Shown here in pieces: positions 8,191 through 14,648 of a DNA stretch of 14,648 bases. How positions within the stretch are numbered: position 1 is the first letter of the stretch; each line of letters opens with the position of its first letter. Both the position numbers and the translations under genes were made by a program. Source of the DNA: Prevotellaceae bacterium (GTDB taxonomy: Bacteria > Bacteroidota > Bacteroidia > Bacteroidales > Bacteroidaceae); NCBI GenBank assembly GCA_021204715.1, contig JAJPYW010000042.1, positions 1-14,648 on the forward strand. Direction: 5' to 3'. The notes under the pieces were generated by a model, which was not told where the DNA came from, searched no databases, and saw only the letters and a list, made by a program, of their open reading frames with translations.

Positions 8191-9447
8191 TTACTTCTCG
8201 TAATAAGCATGGTCTTTGGGGAAATTCAATCCTTCCCACGCCTTTTTCGAAGTCCATGGTTGCGGTTCGTCTGTCCAGAAGGGGTGGTCGGCCGGCAATC
8301 CCAAAGGCAGGAAAGCCAACGACGCCATGTAGAGGCTGCCGTTGTTCGTGTACCAGTCGGCGATGTCGGGCTGCGAACCGTTGAAGCCAAGGGTGAGGAA
8401 CCCTTGTTCATTGAAATTGCGGCCGTCGCTGAACATGCGCTTTATCACAGCGGTCATGGCCGCGCGCACCTGTCCGCCCGGAAGCTCTTCGGGCAACTTG
8501 CCGCGCCAAGCAAGCATGGCCAAGGGTTGGAGCGTTCCCGTACGGTAGGTGATGGAACGGCCAAATACGGGAAACGCCCCTTCGGGAGAGATAAAACGTT
8601 CCAATATCATGCCAAAACGTTGCATCCGTTTCCACGCACGGTCCAAGTTGCTGCGCGACGCATTCCATATTTTCTTTTTCCCGTCTTGTGAGAATACCTC
8701 CAAAGACTCGATATACATGGGGTGCAGCACGTAGCTGTTGTAGTAGTCGAAAGCGAAGCCGGGGCCGTCAGAGTACCAGCCGTCGCCCACATACCACTCT
8801 TCTATTTTACGCAGCGTGGAGACAATGCGGTAGGTATCGCTCTGTGCGCCCACCTTGCGCAAGAAACACTCCACGGTAGACGAGAAAAGCAGCCAGTTGG
8901 TATAGGGCGGATCCACGCGGCGCAGTTGGGTGAACTCTTCGATGTAGCGTTGCTTGGTCAGCGTGTCCAACGGCACCCACAGTGCGTCGAAGCCCCGCAG
9001 GAAACTCTCGGCCAAATAAGCGGCGTCAACCAAAGTCTGCCCCTCTTCACGCCACAACAAATAGTCGGGGCTTTCGGGATCCACCGCATTGGCATAGCTC
9101 TTCAACGCCCATTCACGCAGTTGATGACGTTGGACGCTTTCGGCCGTATCGTCATCGGGCAAGGAGAGCCAAGGGGCAAGCCCCGCCATCAAGCGGCCGA
9201 AGCACTCCATATAGGCCACCTTTTCGTTCCGTCCATCCCATGTGGGGCTCTTCTCCACATCCATCGTTGCCTGCAGATTGCCTTCACTCATGCTGCCCAG
9301 CACCGGAGCGGCCATGCGGTACAACACTTCACACCATACTTCACGGTCAGAAGCTACTTTATCCTTTTTCTCCACCGCACCCGCCTGTTGCAGCGGATAC
9401 AACAGCACGGCCGTCAGGCACAACGCCATCCATTTGTTTCTTATCAT
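8191..9447 (-). CDS. DUF2264 / GH154 exported protein, putative beta-glucuronidase (copy 1)
   Basis: This 418-residue protein has a signal peptide (about 1-24, ending QQAGA) and a full-length DUF2264 (alpha/alpha-barrel-like) domain. Landmarks are AYMECFGRLMAGLAPWL (78-94), PDDDTAE (97-103), REWALKSYANAVDPESPDYL (111-130), PPYTNWLLF (180-188), YVGDGWYSDGPGFAFDYYNSY (219-239) and DWYTNNGSLYMASLAF (364-379). As I recall, DUF2264 corresponds to CAZy family GH154, founded on a B. thetaiotaomicron beta-glucuronidase active on arabinogalactan. I cannot check this here. It would remove GlcA from side chains in the periplasm. It is the first gene of the minus-strand operon, with a candidate -7 element 35 nt upstream, an A-rich leader and no clear Shine-Dalgarno. 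The next gene starts 23 nt after its stop. A close paralogue lies at 11049-12371. Confidence 0.88.
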   Translation of the reverse strand: MIRNKWMALCLTAVLLYPLQQAGAVEKKDKVASDREVWCEVLYRMAAPVLGSMSEGNLQATMDVEKSPTWDGRNEKVAYMECFGRLMAGLAPWLSLPDDDTAESVQRHQLREWALKSYANAVDPESPDYLLWREEGQTLVDAAYLAESFLRGFDALWVPLDTLTKQRYIEEFTQLRRVDPPYTNWLLFSSTVECFLRKVGAQSDTYRIVSTLRKIEEWYVGDGWYSDGPGFAFDYYNSYVLHPMYIESLEVFSQDGKKKIWNASRSNLDRAWKRMQRFGMILERFISPEGAFPVFGRSITYRTGTLQPLAMLAWRGKLPEELPGGQVRAAMTAVIKRMFSDGRNFNEQGFLTLGFNGSQPDIADWYTNNGSLYMASLAFLPLGLPADHPFWTDEPQPWTSKKAWEGLNFPKDHAYYEK

Positions 9448-9481
9448 AAGATTACTTTTAGTTTGTATTTATATTACGTGC

Positions 9482-9489
9482 CAAATATA
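9482..9489 (-). promoter_or_regulatory. Candidate Bacteroides-type -7 element for the GH154-BNR-GH105-GH97-GH51-GH2 operon
   Basis: On the minus strand this reads TATATTTG, a perfect match to the Bacteroides TAnnTTTG -7 consensus, 34 nt before the ATG of GH154 copy 1. I find no TTTG-like -33 element at the usual 19-21 nt spacing, where the sequence is CAGGTG-like. If real, the promoter may therefore depend on an activator. That would suit a sugar-inducible locus. Confidence 0.45.
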
Positions 9490-9543
9490 CACTTTTTTTT
9501 TGCAATCCACCTGCTATAAATCTTTCAAAAAGTGCTTTTTTTT

Positions 9544-9574
9544 GACCGATTTAAGGTTGTTCCTCAAATCGGTC
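9544..9574. repeat. Inverted repeat, 9-bp perfect arms (GACCGATTT / AAATCGGTC)
   Basis: The arms are 9544-9552 and 9566-9574, perfectly complementary and separated by 13 nt. Inside the loop AGG (9554-9556) pairs with CCT (9562-9564) around TTGTT, so a longer interrupted hairpin can form. The T-run lies on the plus-strand 5' side and becomes an A-run after the hairpin on the minus strand, so it is not an intrinsic terminator in either direction. It lies about 55 nt upstream of the candidate -7 element, so an operator for a dimeric regulator is the likeliest reading. Confidence 0.6.
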
Positions 9575-9728
9575 GAGTTGGAAGAAATAGAAGGAATGTC
9601 CTTTTGAAATGAAGGGAGTAGACTAAAAGACGATGCCACATCATATATCAGCATAATCTGCGAAGCAAATGTCTCTTGATTCGTACAGGTCTTTTATCAA
9701 GCGGGTTGTTTTTAAACCGGAGCGTATG

Positions 9729-9751
9729 GACAAAAAAGTGGGTATTTTGTC
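9729..9751. repeat. A/T-rich inverted repeat (GACAAAA / TTTTGTC) downstream of queA
   Basis: Seven-base perfect arms at 9729-9735 and 9745-9751 enclose a 9-nt loop. It lies 56 nt past the queA stop in the direction of transcription. No T-tract follows the stem on the minus strand, so it could at best be a weak terminator or a protein-binding site. Confidence 0.3.
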
Positions 9752-9806
9752 TAAAAAACTATTCTCGTCCGCTTACAGATACACCGTACAAGGGCCGATG
9801 GCACCG

Positions 9807-11036
9807 TCACGGCAGCAGCAATGACGAATCGCCATAGCTTAGGAAGCGGAAGTCATGTTCCAAAGCGTAGTCGTAAATCTTGTGCCAGTCACCGTGCACG
9901 AAGGCCGATACAAGCAGCAACAACGTGCTTTGCGGTTGATGGAAATTGGTGACCATACCCGACACGATTTTATATTCATAGCCCGGGGCGATAATCATCT
10001 GTGTAGAGGTGTGCAGCGCATCCAATCCGCGGCGGTCCAAGTAAGCGATGACAGCTTGCAGCGCGTCCATTACAGGCACCTTCACCGCAGGCTCACCGTT
10101 CTTTCCGTAGGGTTGCCATTGCCGCACTTGCAACGCCTTCCCCGTCGCGTCGGGATTCGCCATTAAGGTGGCGCCTATGTAATAGAGGCTCTCCAACGTA
10201 CGCACCGAAGTGGTGCCCACGGCTATCGCCCTGCCACCGTGCGCCACCAACCGTTCCAAGGTGCCGCGGTGCACGAAGATGTACTCCGAGTGCATCTCAT
10301 GTCCAATCAAATCCCTGCTCTTTACCGGTTTAAAAGTTCCCGCACCCACGTGCAACGTCAGCTCCTCCAAATCGAATCCGCGCGTGCGCAGCGCCTCCAA
10401 CACCTGCGGTGTGAAGTGCAGTCCGGCCGTGGGCGCGGCCACCGAGCCTTTTATCTTGGAGTATACCGTCTGGTAGGTCACTTTATCGCTTTCTTGCGCA
10501 TCCCGGTTCAAGTAAGGCGGGATGGGCAACTCCCCGAACACCTCCAATATGTCGGCGAATGTCACTTGCGGATTGTTCCACCGGAACTCTACCCGGTGTC
10601 CCGTTCCGCAACTCAAGCCCCGAATGGCGGTCAGCGTAATGGGTTTACCGTCCACAATGACCACCCGCCGCAAGGTACCCTCTTTCCACTTCTTCGCGTT
10701 GCCCACCAAGCAGAGCCAAACCGAACGTGCGGTCTGCTGGAAGTTCAGCGCATAATCCATGGGATCCAGCGGCTCCACGCAGAACACCTCGATGAGAGCT
10801 CCCGACTCCTTTCGGAAATGCAGGCGCGCCTGTATCACCTTCGTATTGTTGAATACCAACAAACTCCCTTCGGGCAACAATCCGGGCAATTCACGGAAAA
10901 CAGTCTCCGAGACCTCGCCCCCTTTGTACACCAACAGTTTTGACTCGTCCCGTACCGGTAACGGGAACTTGGCAATCCGCTCTTCCGGGAGCGGATAGTT
11001 GAAATCGTTGATAAGAATATGGCGCGGGTCAATCAT
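9807..11036 (-). CDS. queA: S-adenosylmethionine:tRNA ribosyltransferase-isomerase (QueA family), long Bacteroidetes form
   Basis: QueA transfers and isomerises the ribosyl moiety of S-adenosylmethionine onto preQ1 at tRNA position 34, giving epoxyqueuosine in the cytoplasm. I start it at the ATG at 11036 (409 residues), preceded by GGATGAA. An in-frame TTG three codons upstream (11045) would give 412 but is a weaker choice. Numbered from the ATG, motifs are SLLVFNNTKVIQARL (58-72), GELPIPPYLNRD (168-179), GSVAAPTAGLHFT (197-209), LHVGAGTFKPV (228-238), VGTTSVRTLES (273-283), NFHQPQSTLLLLVSAF (364-379) and FRFLSYGD (396-403). Typical QueA is near 350 residues. This fits the roughly 400-residue form that, to my knowledge, often coexists with a shorter QueA in Bacteroidales, so it may be a paralogue. 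It follows GH154 copy 2 by 12 nt, so the two are probably co-transcribed. Confidence 0.93.
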   Translation of the reverse strand: MIDPRHILINDFNYPLPEERIAKFPLPVRDESKLLVYKGGEVSETVFRELPGLLPEGSLLVFNNTKVIQARLHFRKESGALIEVFCVEPLDPMDYALNFQQTARSVWLCLVGNAKKWKEGTLRRVVIVDGKPITLTAIRGLSCGTGHRVEFRWNNPQVTFADILEVFGELPIPPYLNRDAQESDKVTYQTVYSKIKGSVAAPTAGLHFTPQVLEALRTRGFDLEELTLHVGAGTFKPVKSRDLIGHEMHSEYIFVHRGTLERLVAHGGRAIAVGTTSVRTLESLYYIGATLMANPDATGKALQVRQWQPYGKNGEPAVKVPVMDALQAVIAYLDRRGLDALHTSTQMIIAPGYEYKIVSGMVTNFHQPQSTLLLLVSAFVHGDWHKIYDYALEHDFRFLSYGDSSLLLP

Positions 11037-11048
11037 TTCATCCAATAA

Positions 11049-12371
11049 TCATTCCCAATAAAGGATCTGCTTGTTTATTTTCCATTTGTGGTCTTTGGGG
11101 AAGTCATCACCTTCCCATGCCTTCTTACTCGTCCACTTCTGCGGATCATCGGTCCAGAAAGAATCGTCGGCAGGCAGACCAAGCGGCATGAAAGCCAGCG
11201 ATGTCATATAAAGACTGCCGTTATTGGTATACCAATCGGCCACATTGGGATGAGAACCCACGAATCCGATGGTCAAGAAACCGTCGGGCGTGAAGTTCGA
11301 GGCACCCTTACCATCGTACATACGGTGCATCACCGCCGTGATGCCCGCCCGCACCTGGCCGTTGGAAAGCTCTGCGGGCAGCTTCTTCTGCCAAGCCAAC
11401 ATAGCCAACGGTTGCAACACCGCCAAGCGGTAAGGGATACTGCGCCCCACTACGGGAAACGTTCCTTCGGGCGATATGAAGCGCTCCAAAATGACACCGA
11501 ACTTTTGCATGCGCAACAACGCCTGACCGTAGCGGTAATCCGCCCCTCGGTTCTCATCGTTCTCTTGTATATAGGTGCGCACGTTCCACGTGTCGTCGCC
11601 CAACTTCTCGCGAATCATCTCCAAGCACTCCAAGTACATGGGCTGTATAACGTAGGAGTTGTAGTAGTCGAAAGCGAACGACGGCCCATCAGAATACCAA
11701 CCGTCGCCCACATACCATTCTTCCACCTTGTTCATGGCACTGTGTATGCGGTACATGTCCGCCTCGCCACCCACTTTCAAAATGAAGCACTCTTCCATGG
11801 CACAGAAGAGCAACCAGTTGGTATAAGGCGGCTCATAGCGGCGCAAGCCTTGCAGTTCGCTGATGTAGCGTTGCTTGGTCACCTCGTCCAACGGCATCCA
11901 CAAGGCATCGTAGGCACGCTGGAACGATTCCACCACGTAGGCCGCGTCCACCAACGTTTGGCCGCCGCTCTTCCAACCCAAGTAGTCGGGACTATCGGGA
12001 TCGACGGCATTGGCGTAAGCCTTCAGCGCCCACTCGCGCAGCTGCTTGCGCTGTGCCCCTTCAGCCGTGTCGTCATCTGGCAACGCCAACCACGGGGCGA
12101 TACCCGCCATCAAGCGGCCGAAGCACTCCATGTAAGCCACCTTCTTGTCGCGGTTGTCCCACGTGGGCGACAGTTCCAACTGCATGTTTTGCTGCAGCGT
12201 GCCGTTCGCCATGTTCTCCAATACAGGAGCGGCCATCGTATAAGCCAGTTGCGTCCAGTAGGCGCGGTCACTTGCCCCGTCACCCAACGGGTTCACGTTC
12301 TCCTTGCGCCCTTTTGCGAAAACAAGGAAAGGCAGCGACACAAGCACCACCATCAGTAAATATCTCTTCAT
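11049..12371 (-). CDS. DUF2264 / GH154 exported protein, putative beta-glucuronidase (copy 2)
   Basis: This 440-residue paralogue of the protein at 8191-9447 has a signal peptide (about 1-19, ending FLVFA) and the same DUF2264 landmarks. They include YMECFGRLMAGIAPWL (80-95), LPDDDTAE (97-104), PPYTNWLLF (181-189), YVGDGWYSDGPSFAFDYYNSY (220-240), RFISPEGTFPVVGRS (297-311) and WYTNNGSLYMTSLAF (380-394). By eye more than half of aligned positions are identical, and long blocks are nearly unchanged. It differs by an insertion near 264-281 (QENDENRGADYRYGQ) and a longer C-terminus ending KINKQILYWE. As for copy 1, GH154 beta-glucuronidase is the expected activity, recalled rather than searched. 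It has its own candidate promoter (12453-12484) and queA directly downstream, so it may be expressed separately from the main glycan operon. Confidence 0.87.
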   Translation of the reverse strand: MKRYLLMVVLVSLPFLVFAKGRKENVNPLGDGASDRAYWTQLAYTMAAPVLENMANGTLQQNMQLELSPTWDNRDKKVAYMECFGRLMAGIAPWLALPDDDTAEGAQRKQLREWALKAYANAVDPDSPDYLGWKSGGQTLVDAAYVVESFQRAYDALWMPLDEVTKQRYISELQGLRRYEPPYTNWLLFCAMEECFILKVGGEADMYRIHSAMNKVEEWYVGDGWYSDGPSFAFDYYNSYVIQPMYLECLEMIREKLGDDTWNVRTYIQENDENRGADYRYGQALLRMQKFGVILERFISPEGTFPVVGRSIPYRLAVLQPLAMLAWQKKLPAELSNGQVRAGITAVMHRMYDGKGASNFTPDGFLTIGFVGSHPNVADWYTNNGSLYMTSLAFMPLGLPADDSFWTDDPQKWTSKKAWEGDDFPKDHKWKINKQILYWE

Positions 12372-12452
12372 GCCTATATGTTTATAAGTTTGTTCTTAAC
12401 CGTTTGCCTCAAAAAGCTTCCTTCAAGGCAGGAACAGTCGGCTTACGGTTGG

Positions 12453-12484
12453 CAAAATTAGTACATTTCCTCTTCAATCCCAAC
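12453..12484 (-). promoter_or_regulatory. Candidate Bacteroides-type promoter for GH154 copy 2 - queA
   Basis: On the minus strand GTTG (12484-12481, one mismatch to the -33 TTTG) is followed after 20 nt by TAATTTTG (12460-12453), a perfect TAnnTTTG -7 element. The spacing is within the 19-21 nt known for Bacteroides. It would give a leader of roughly 75 nt before the ATG at 12371. Confidence 0.6.
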
Positions 12485-12535
12485 AATAGTCAATAAAAAG
12501 AGCCCGATGGATGTCGTTAAGTGTGCGATTCTTCT

Positions 12536-12543
12536 TATTTTTG
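12536..12543 (+). promoter_or_regulatory. Candidate -7 element for the his operon
   Basis: TATTTTTG matches the Bacteroides -7 consensus TAnnTTTG exactly and lies 40 nt before the hisH ATG, on the opposite strand to the GH154/queA promoter. At 19-21 nt upstream only a poor -33 match (around 12511-12518) is seen. The two promoters point away from each other in one 212-nt intergenic region. Confidence 0.5.
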
Positions 12544-12583
12544 CAGCCTGAAAGAAGCCCGATACAGAAACTATTCAAGAGAT

Positions 12584-13174
12584 ATGAGCGTAGCCATCGT
12601 GAAATACAATGCCGGCAATATCTATTCCGTGCTGCATGCGTTGAAACGCTTGGGCGTGGAGCCTTTGTTCACCGACGACGCCGAAGCACTCCGCCGGGCC
12701 GACAAGGTCCTCTTCCCCGGTCAAGGAGAAGCCGGCCATGTCATGAAGTACCTCCACACACACGGACTCGACACCTTGATACGCTCGCTCACGCAGCCCG
12801 TATTAGGAATCTGCATCGGGCAACAGCTCCTCTGCCGCCATTCTGATGAGGGAAATGTAGACTGTTTGGGCCTTTTCGATGTACCCGTACACCGCTTCAT
12901 CCCCACAGAACAAGCCCAGAAAGTGCCCCATATCGGCTGGAACGACATTCAACCTTCCGATTCCAAACTTTTCTCAGGCATAGCCGGCGGCGAGTACGTC
13001 TATTACGTACACAGCTACTATGTACCCCTCTGCCCTTGGACCATCGCCCGCACCGACTACATTCATTCTTTCAGCGCAGCCCTGCAGAAAGACAACTTCT
13101 ACGCCACCCAGTTCCACCCTGAAAAAAGTGGTTCCGTGGGCGAGCGCATCTTACGCAACTTCCTTGCTTTATGA
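12584..13174 (+). CDS. hisH: Imidazole glycerol phosphate synthase, glutamine amidotransferase subunit HisH
   Basis: HisH hydrolyses glutamine and channels ammonia to HisF for imidazole ring closure in histidine synthesis. The protein has 196 residues, normal for the family. Class I amidotransferase features are the N-terminal MSVAIVKYNAGNIYSV, PGQGEA (45-50), the nucleophile elbow LGICIGQQLL with C77, and the ATQFHPEKSG block with H178 and E180 completing the triad. I start at the ATG at 12584. An in-frame GTG at 12521 would add 21 residues unrelated to the family, and that stretch contains the candidate -7 element. The stop overlaps the hisA start as ATGA. Confidence 0.96.
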   Translation: MSVAIVKYNAGNIYSVLHALKRLGVEPLFTDDAEALRRADKVLFPGQGEAGHVMKYLHTHGLDTLIRSLTQPVLGICIGQQLLCRHSDEGNVDCLGLFDVPVHRFIPTEQAQKVPHIGWNDIQPSDSKLFSGIAGGEYVYYVHSYYVPLCPWTIARTDYIHSFSAALQKDNFYATQFHPEKSGSVGERILRNFLAL

Positions 13175-13899
13175 TAGAACCCATCCCAGCCATAGACATC
13201 ATTGCCGGCCGTTGTGTGCGCCTCACACAGGGCGATTACGACACCCAAAAAGCCTACGGCGACCCTGTCGCGTTGGCCTGTGAGTTCGAGCAGACAGGCT
13301 TCCGCCGCCTGCACATCGTCGACTTGGACGGTGCCAAGTGCCGCCACGTAGTGAACTTGGCCGTACTGCAAGCCATCACCGCCCACACCAAACTCACGGT
13401 CGATTTCGGTGGCGGTGTGAAGAGTAAAGACGATATCCGACACGTATTCGACAGTGGTGCCGCCATGGTCACCTTGGGCAGCGTCGCCGTCACTGATCCC
13501 GATGCCTGTCTTGAATGGCTGCACACTTACGGGACCGAACGTATCATTCTCGGAGCCGATGTGCGTAACGGCTTTATCAGCATCAACGGCTGGCTCAAAG
13601 AGAGTACCGTGACTTTGGATAACTTTTTGGAGAACTACCTGCAAGCCGGTGCATGCCACATACTCTGCACAGACATCAGCCGCGACGGCACCCTGCAAGG
13701 TCCCGCCACGCAACTCTATGCCCAAGTGATGAAAAAACATCCCGGCTGCCGCCTCATCGCCAGCGGCGGCGTGCGCTCCATAGCCGACATCGAAGCGTTG
13801 GAACAAGCCGGCGTGCCCGCTGTCGTTATCGGGAAAGCCATTTATGAAGGAACCATCAACTTAAAAGAACTCGTACAGCGATGCTTGCCAAAAGAATAA
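13171..13899 (+). CDS. hisA: ProFAR isomerase HisA (phosphoribosylformimino-5-aminoimidazole carboxamide ribotide isomerase)
   Basis: HisA catalyses the Amadori rearrangement of ProFAR to PRFAR, the substrate of HisHF. The 242-residue (beta/alpha)8 barrel has the expected catalytic aspartates: D9 in PAIDI and D130 in LGADVRNG. Phosphate-binding loops are present in both halves: DFGGGVKS (78-85) with LGSVAV (102-107), and ASGGVRS (197-203) with IGKAIYEG (220-227). The [12 protein letters not shown] stretch (166-177) is typical. It overlaps hisH by 4 nt and hisF by 19 nt, which points to translational coupling. Confidence 0.97.
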   Translation: MIEPIPAIDIIAGRCVRLTQGDYDTQKAYGDPVALACEFEQTGFRRLHIVDLDGAKCRHVVNLAVLQAITAHTKLTVDFGGGVKSKDDIRHVFDSGAAMVTLGSVAVTDPDACLEWLHTYGTERIILGADVRNGFISINGWLKESTVTLDNFLENYLQAGACHILCTDISRDGTLQGPATQLYAQVMKKHPGCRLIASGGVRSIADIEALEQAGVPAVVIGKAIYEGTINLKELVQRCLPKE

Positions 13900-14639
13900 T
13901 CCCTTGCCTTGACGTGCGCGGGGGCGAGACCGTGAAAGGCACCTGCTTCGTTGACCTTCGCAGTGCCGGCGATCCCGTGGAATTGGGCCGACGCTACAGC
14001 CGGGAAGGAGCCGACGAGCTCGTCTACCTCGACATCACCGCCAGCCACGAAGGCCGCAAGACCTTTACCGATGTAGTGCGTCGCGTGGCCGCCGCAGTCA
14101 ACATACCCTTTACCGTGGGCGGCGGGGTGAACGAGTTAGCCGATGTAGAGCGGCTACTTTCCGCCGGAGCCGACAAAGTCAGTGTTAACAGCGCCGCCTT
14201 GCGTCATCCTGCGCTCATTAACGAAATAGCAGGACGCTTTGGTTCCCAAGTATGCGTGGTAGCCATTGATGCCCGCAAGGAGGCTGACGGACAGTGGCAA
14301 TGCTACATCAACGGCGGGCGCAAGCCCGTGGGCCGCGGTCTTTACGAATGGGCCAAGGAAGCCCAAGAGCGTGGCGCCGGCGAGATACTTTTCACCTCCA
14401 TGAACCACGATGGCGTGAAAGCCGGCTTCGCCAACGAAGCCTTGGCAGCGTTGGCGTGCAACTTGCGCATCCCCGTCATCGCATCGGGCGGCGCCGGCGC
14501 CATGAGCCACTTCCGCGATGCCTTCACCCTTGGCCAAGCCGACGCAGCCTTGGCCGCCAGCGTGTTCCACTTTGGCGAGATAAGCATTCCACAATTGAAA
14601 GCATACCTACGACAAGAACATATAAACGTGAGATTATGA
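13881..14639 (+). CDS. hisF: Imidazole glycerol phosphate synthase cyclase subunit HisF
   Basis: HisF combines PRFAR with ammonia from HisH to give imidazole glycerol phosphate and AICAR. The 252-residue barrel starts [15 protein letters not shown], with catalytic D11. The second catalytic aspartate is D130 in VVAIDARK. Other family motifs are [14 protein letters not shown] (23-36), PFTVGGGV (76-83), KVSVNSAA (99-106), [13 protein letters not shown] (171-183) and [10 protein letters not shown] (199-208). The start lies 19 nt inside hisA. Its stop overlaps an ATG of the next frame (ATGA), continuing the coupled operon. Confidence 0.97.
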   Translation: MLAKRIIPCLDVRGGETVKGTCFVDLRSAGDPVELGRRYSREGADELVYLDITASHEGRKTFTDVVRRVAAAVNIPFTVGGGVNELADVERLLSAGADKVSVNSAALRHPALINEIAGRFGSQVCVVAIDARKEADGQWQCYINGGRKPVGRGLYEWAKEAQERGAGEILFTSMNHDGVKAGFANEALAALACNLRIPVIASGGAGAMSHFRDAFTLGQADAALAASVFHFGEISIPQLKAYLRQEHINVRL

Positions 14640-14648
14640 ACATCGATT
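14636..14648 (+). CDS. First codons of the next his-operon gene, probably hisI/hisIE (cut by window edge)
   Basis: An ATG overlaps the hisF stop as ATGA and opens a frame reading M-N-I-D before the window ends. In many Bacteroidales hisI/hisIE (phosphoribosyl-AMP cyclohydrolase, with or without pyrophosphohydrolase) follows hisF. Four codons cannot prove the identity, so the call rests on context. Confidence 0.45.

Larger units (their letters stand above)
9448..9806. other. Non-coding stretch upstream of the glycan operon
   Basis: These 359 nt lie between the queA stop and the GH154 copy-1 start, both on the minus strand. I see no credible gene, tRNA or CRISPR repeat. The half nearest GH154 is A/T-rich with poly-T/poly-A tracts (9493-9501 and about 9535-9543) and holds a candidate -7 element. 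Further upstream are a 9-bp inverted repeat at 9544-9574, a small AAGGA/TCCTT hairpin at 9591-9603, a CTTGAT/ATCAAG pair near 9663-9700, and a GACAAAA/TTTTGTC pair at 9729-9751. No clear intrinsic terminator follows queA. The length and the nested repeats suggest the control region of the operon. Confidence 0.7.

Noticed and set aside
8168..8257. A longer start for the beta-propeller gene (ATG at 8257)
   Set aside because: It overlaps the GH154 coding end and puts 30 non-signal residues before the lipoprotein signal. The ATG at 8167 has a good AAAGGA ribosome site.
9752..9806. Intrinsic terminator directly after queA
   Set aside because: A short T-run exists on the minus strand near 9752-9758, but no convincing G+C stem precedes it.
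11037..11045. TTG start adding three residues to QueA
   Set aside because: An ATG follows nine bases later with a suitably spaced GGA. The extra residues are not needed by the family, though the TTG cannot be excluded.
11088..12359. A 423-codon open frame on the plus strand
   Set aside because: It is antisense to GH154 copy 2, rich in His/Arg/Val with no domain signature. A similar shadow frame lies opposite copy 1, as expected from the shared coding sequence.
12398..12456. Apparent hairpin from AACCG/CGGTT and TTTGCC/GGCAAA pairs upstream of GH154 copy 2
   Set aside because: The right-hand segments are in the wrong order to nest, so the two pairs cannot form one stem. Each alone is too short at this spacing.
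12521..12583. A 21-codon upstream extension of hisH from a GTG
   Set aside because: The added residues do not resemble HisH, and the stretch contains a perfect -7 promoter element. The ATG at 12584 gives the canonical N-terminus.

Overview
The window looks like a chromosomal segment of a Bacteroidales gut-type bacterium (Bacteroides/Phocaeicola/Prevotella relatives), somewhat G+C-rich for that group. The reasons are the cluster of exported glycoside hydrolases on one strand, promoters fitting the Bacteroides-type TAnnTTTG -7 element, weak Shine-Dalgarno sequences in A/T-rich leaders, and protein families typical of Bacteroidetes polysaccharide utilisation loci (GH97, DUF2264/GH154, BNR_4 propellers, GH105). 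I cannot name the genus.

Region 1 (1-9447, minus strand) reads as one operon. In order of transcription it encodes a DUF2264/GH154 protein, a BNR_4-type beta-propeller lipoprotein, a GH105 unsaturated uronyl hydrolase lipoprotein, a GH97 enzyme of the retaining type, a GH51 alpha-L-arabinofuranosidase with an extra N-terminal domain, and a GH2 beta-galactosidase-like enzyme cut off by the left edge. Gaps between genes are 3 to 45 nt. Every product carries a signal peptide or lipobox. The set matches the side-chain decorations of type II arabinogalactan (arabinogalactan proteins): the Rha-GlcA cap, GlcA, arabinofuranose, alpha-Gal or beta-arabinopyranose, and beta-Gal. Assigning that substrate is inference. 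No SusC/SusD, sulfatase or regulator gene is in the window.

Region 2 (9448-9806) is a 359-nt non-coding stretch upstream of that operon. It holds a candidate -7 element, a 9-bp perfect inverted repeat with an internal stem, and smaller inverted repeats. Region 3 (9807-12371, minus strand) is a second DUF2264/GH154 paralogue followed 12 nt later by a QueA-family tRNA-modification gene, so the two GH154 copies flank queA.

Region 4 (12372-14648) begins with a divergent promoter region and then carries hisH-hisA-hisF on the plus strand. These genes overlap translationally (ATGA, then 19 nt, then ATGA) and run into the first codons of what is probably hisI/hisIE. Together the his genes make imidazole glycerol phosphate from the HisI product and glutamine. 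They are housekeeping genes unrelated to the glycan cluster.
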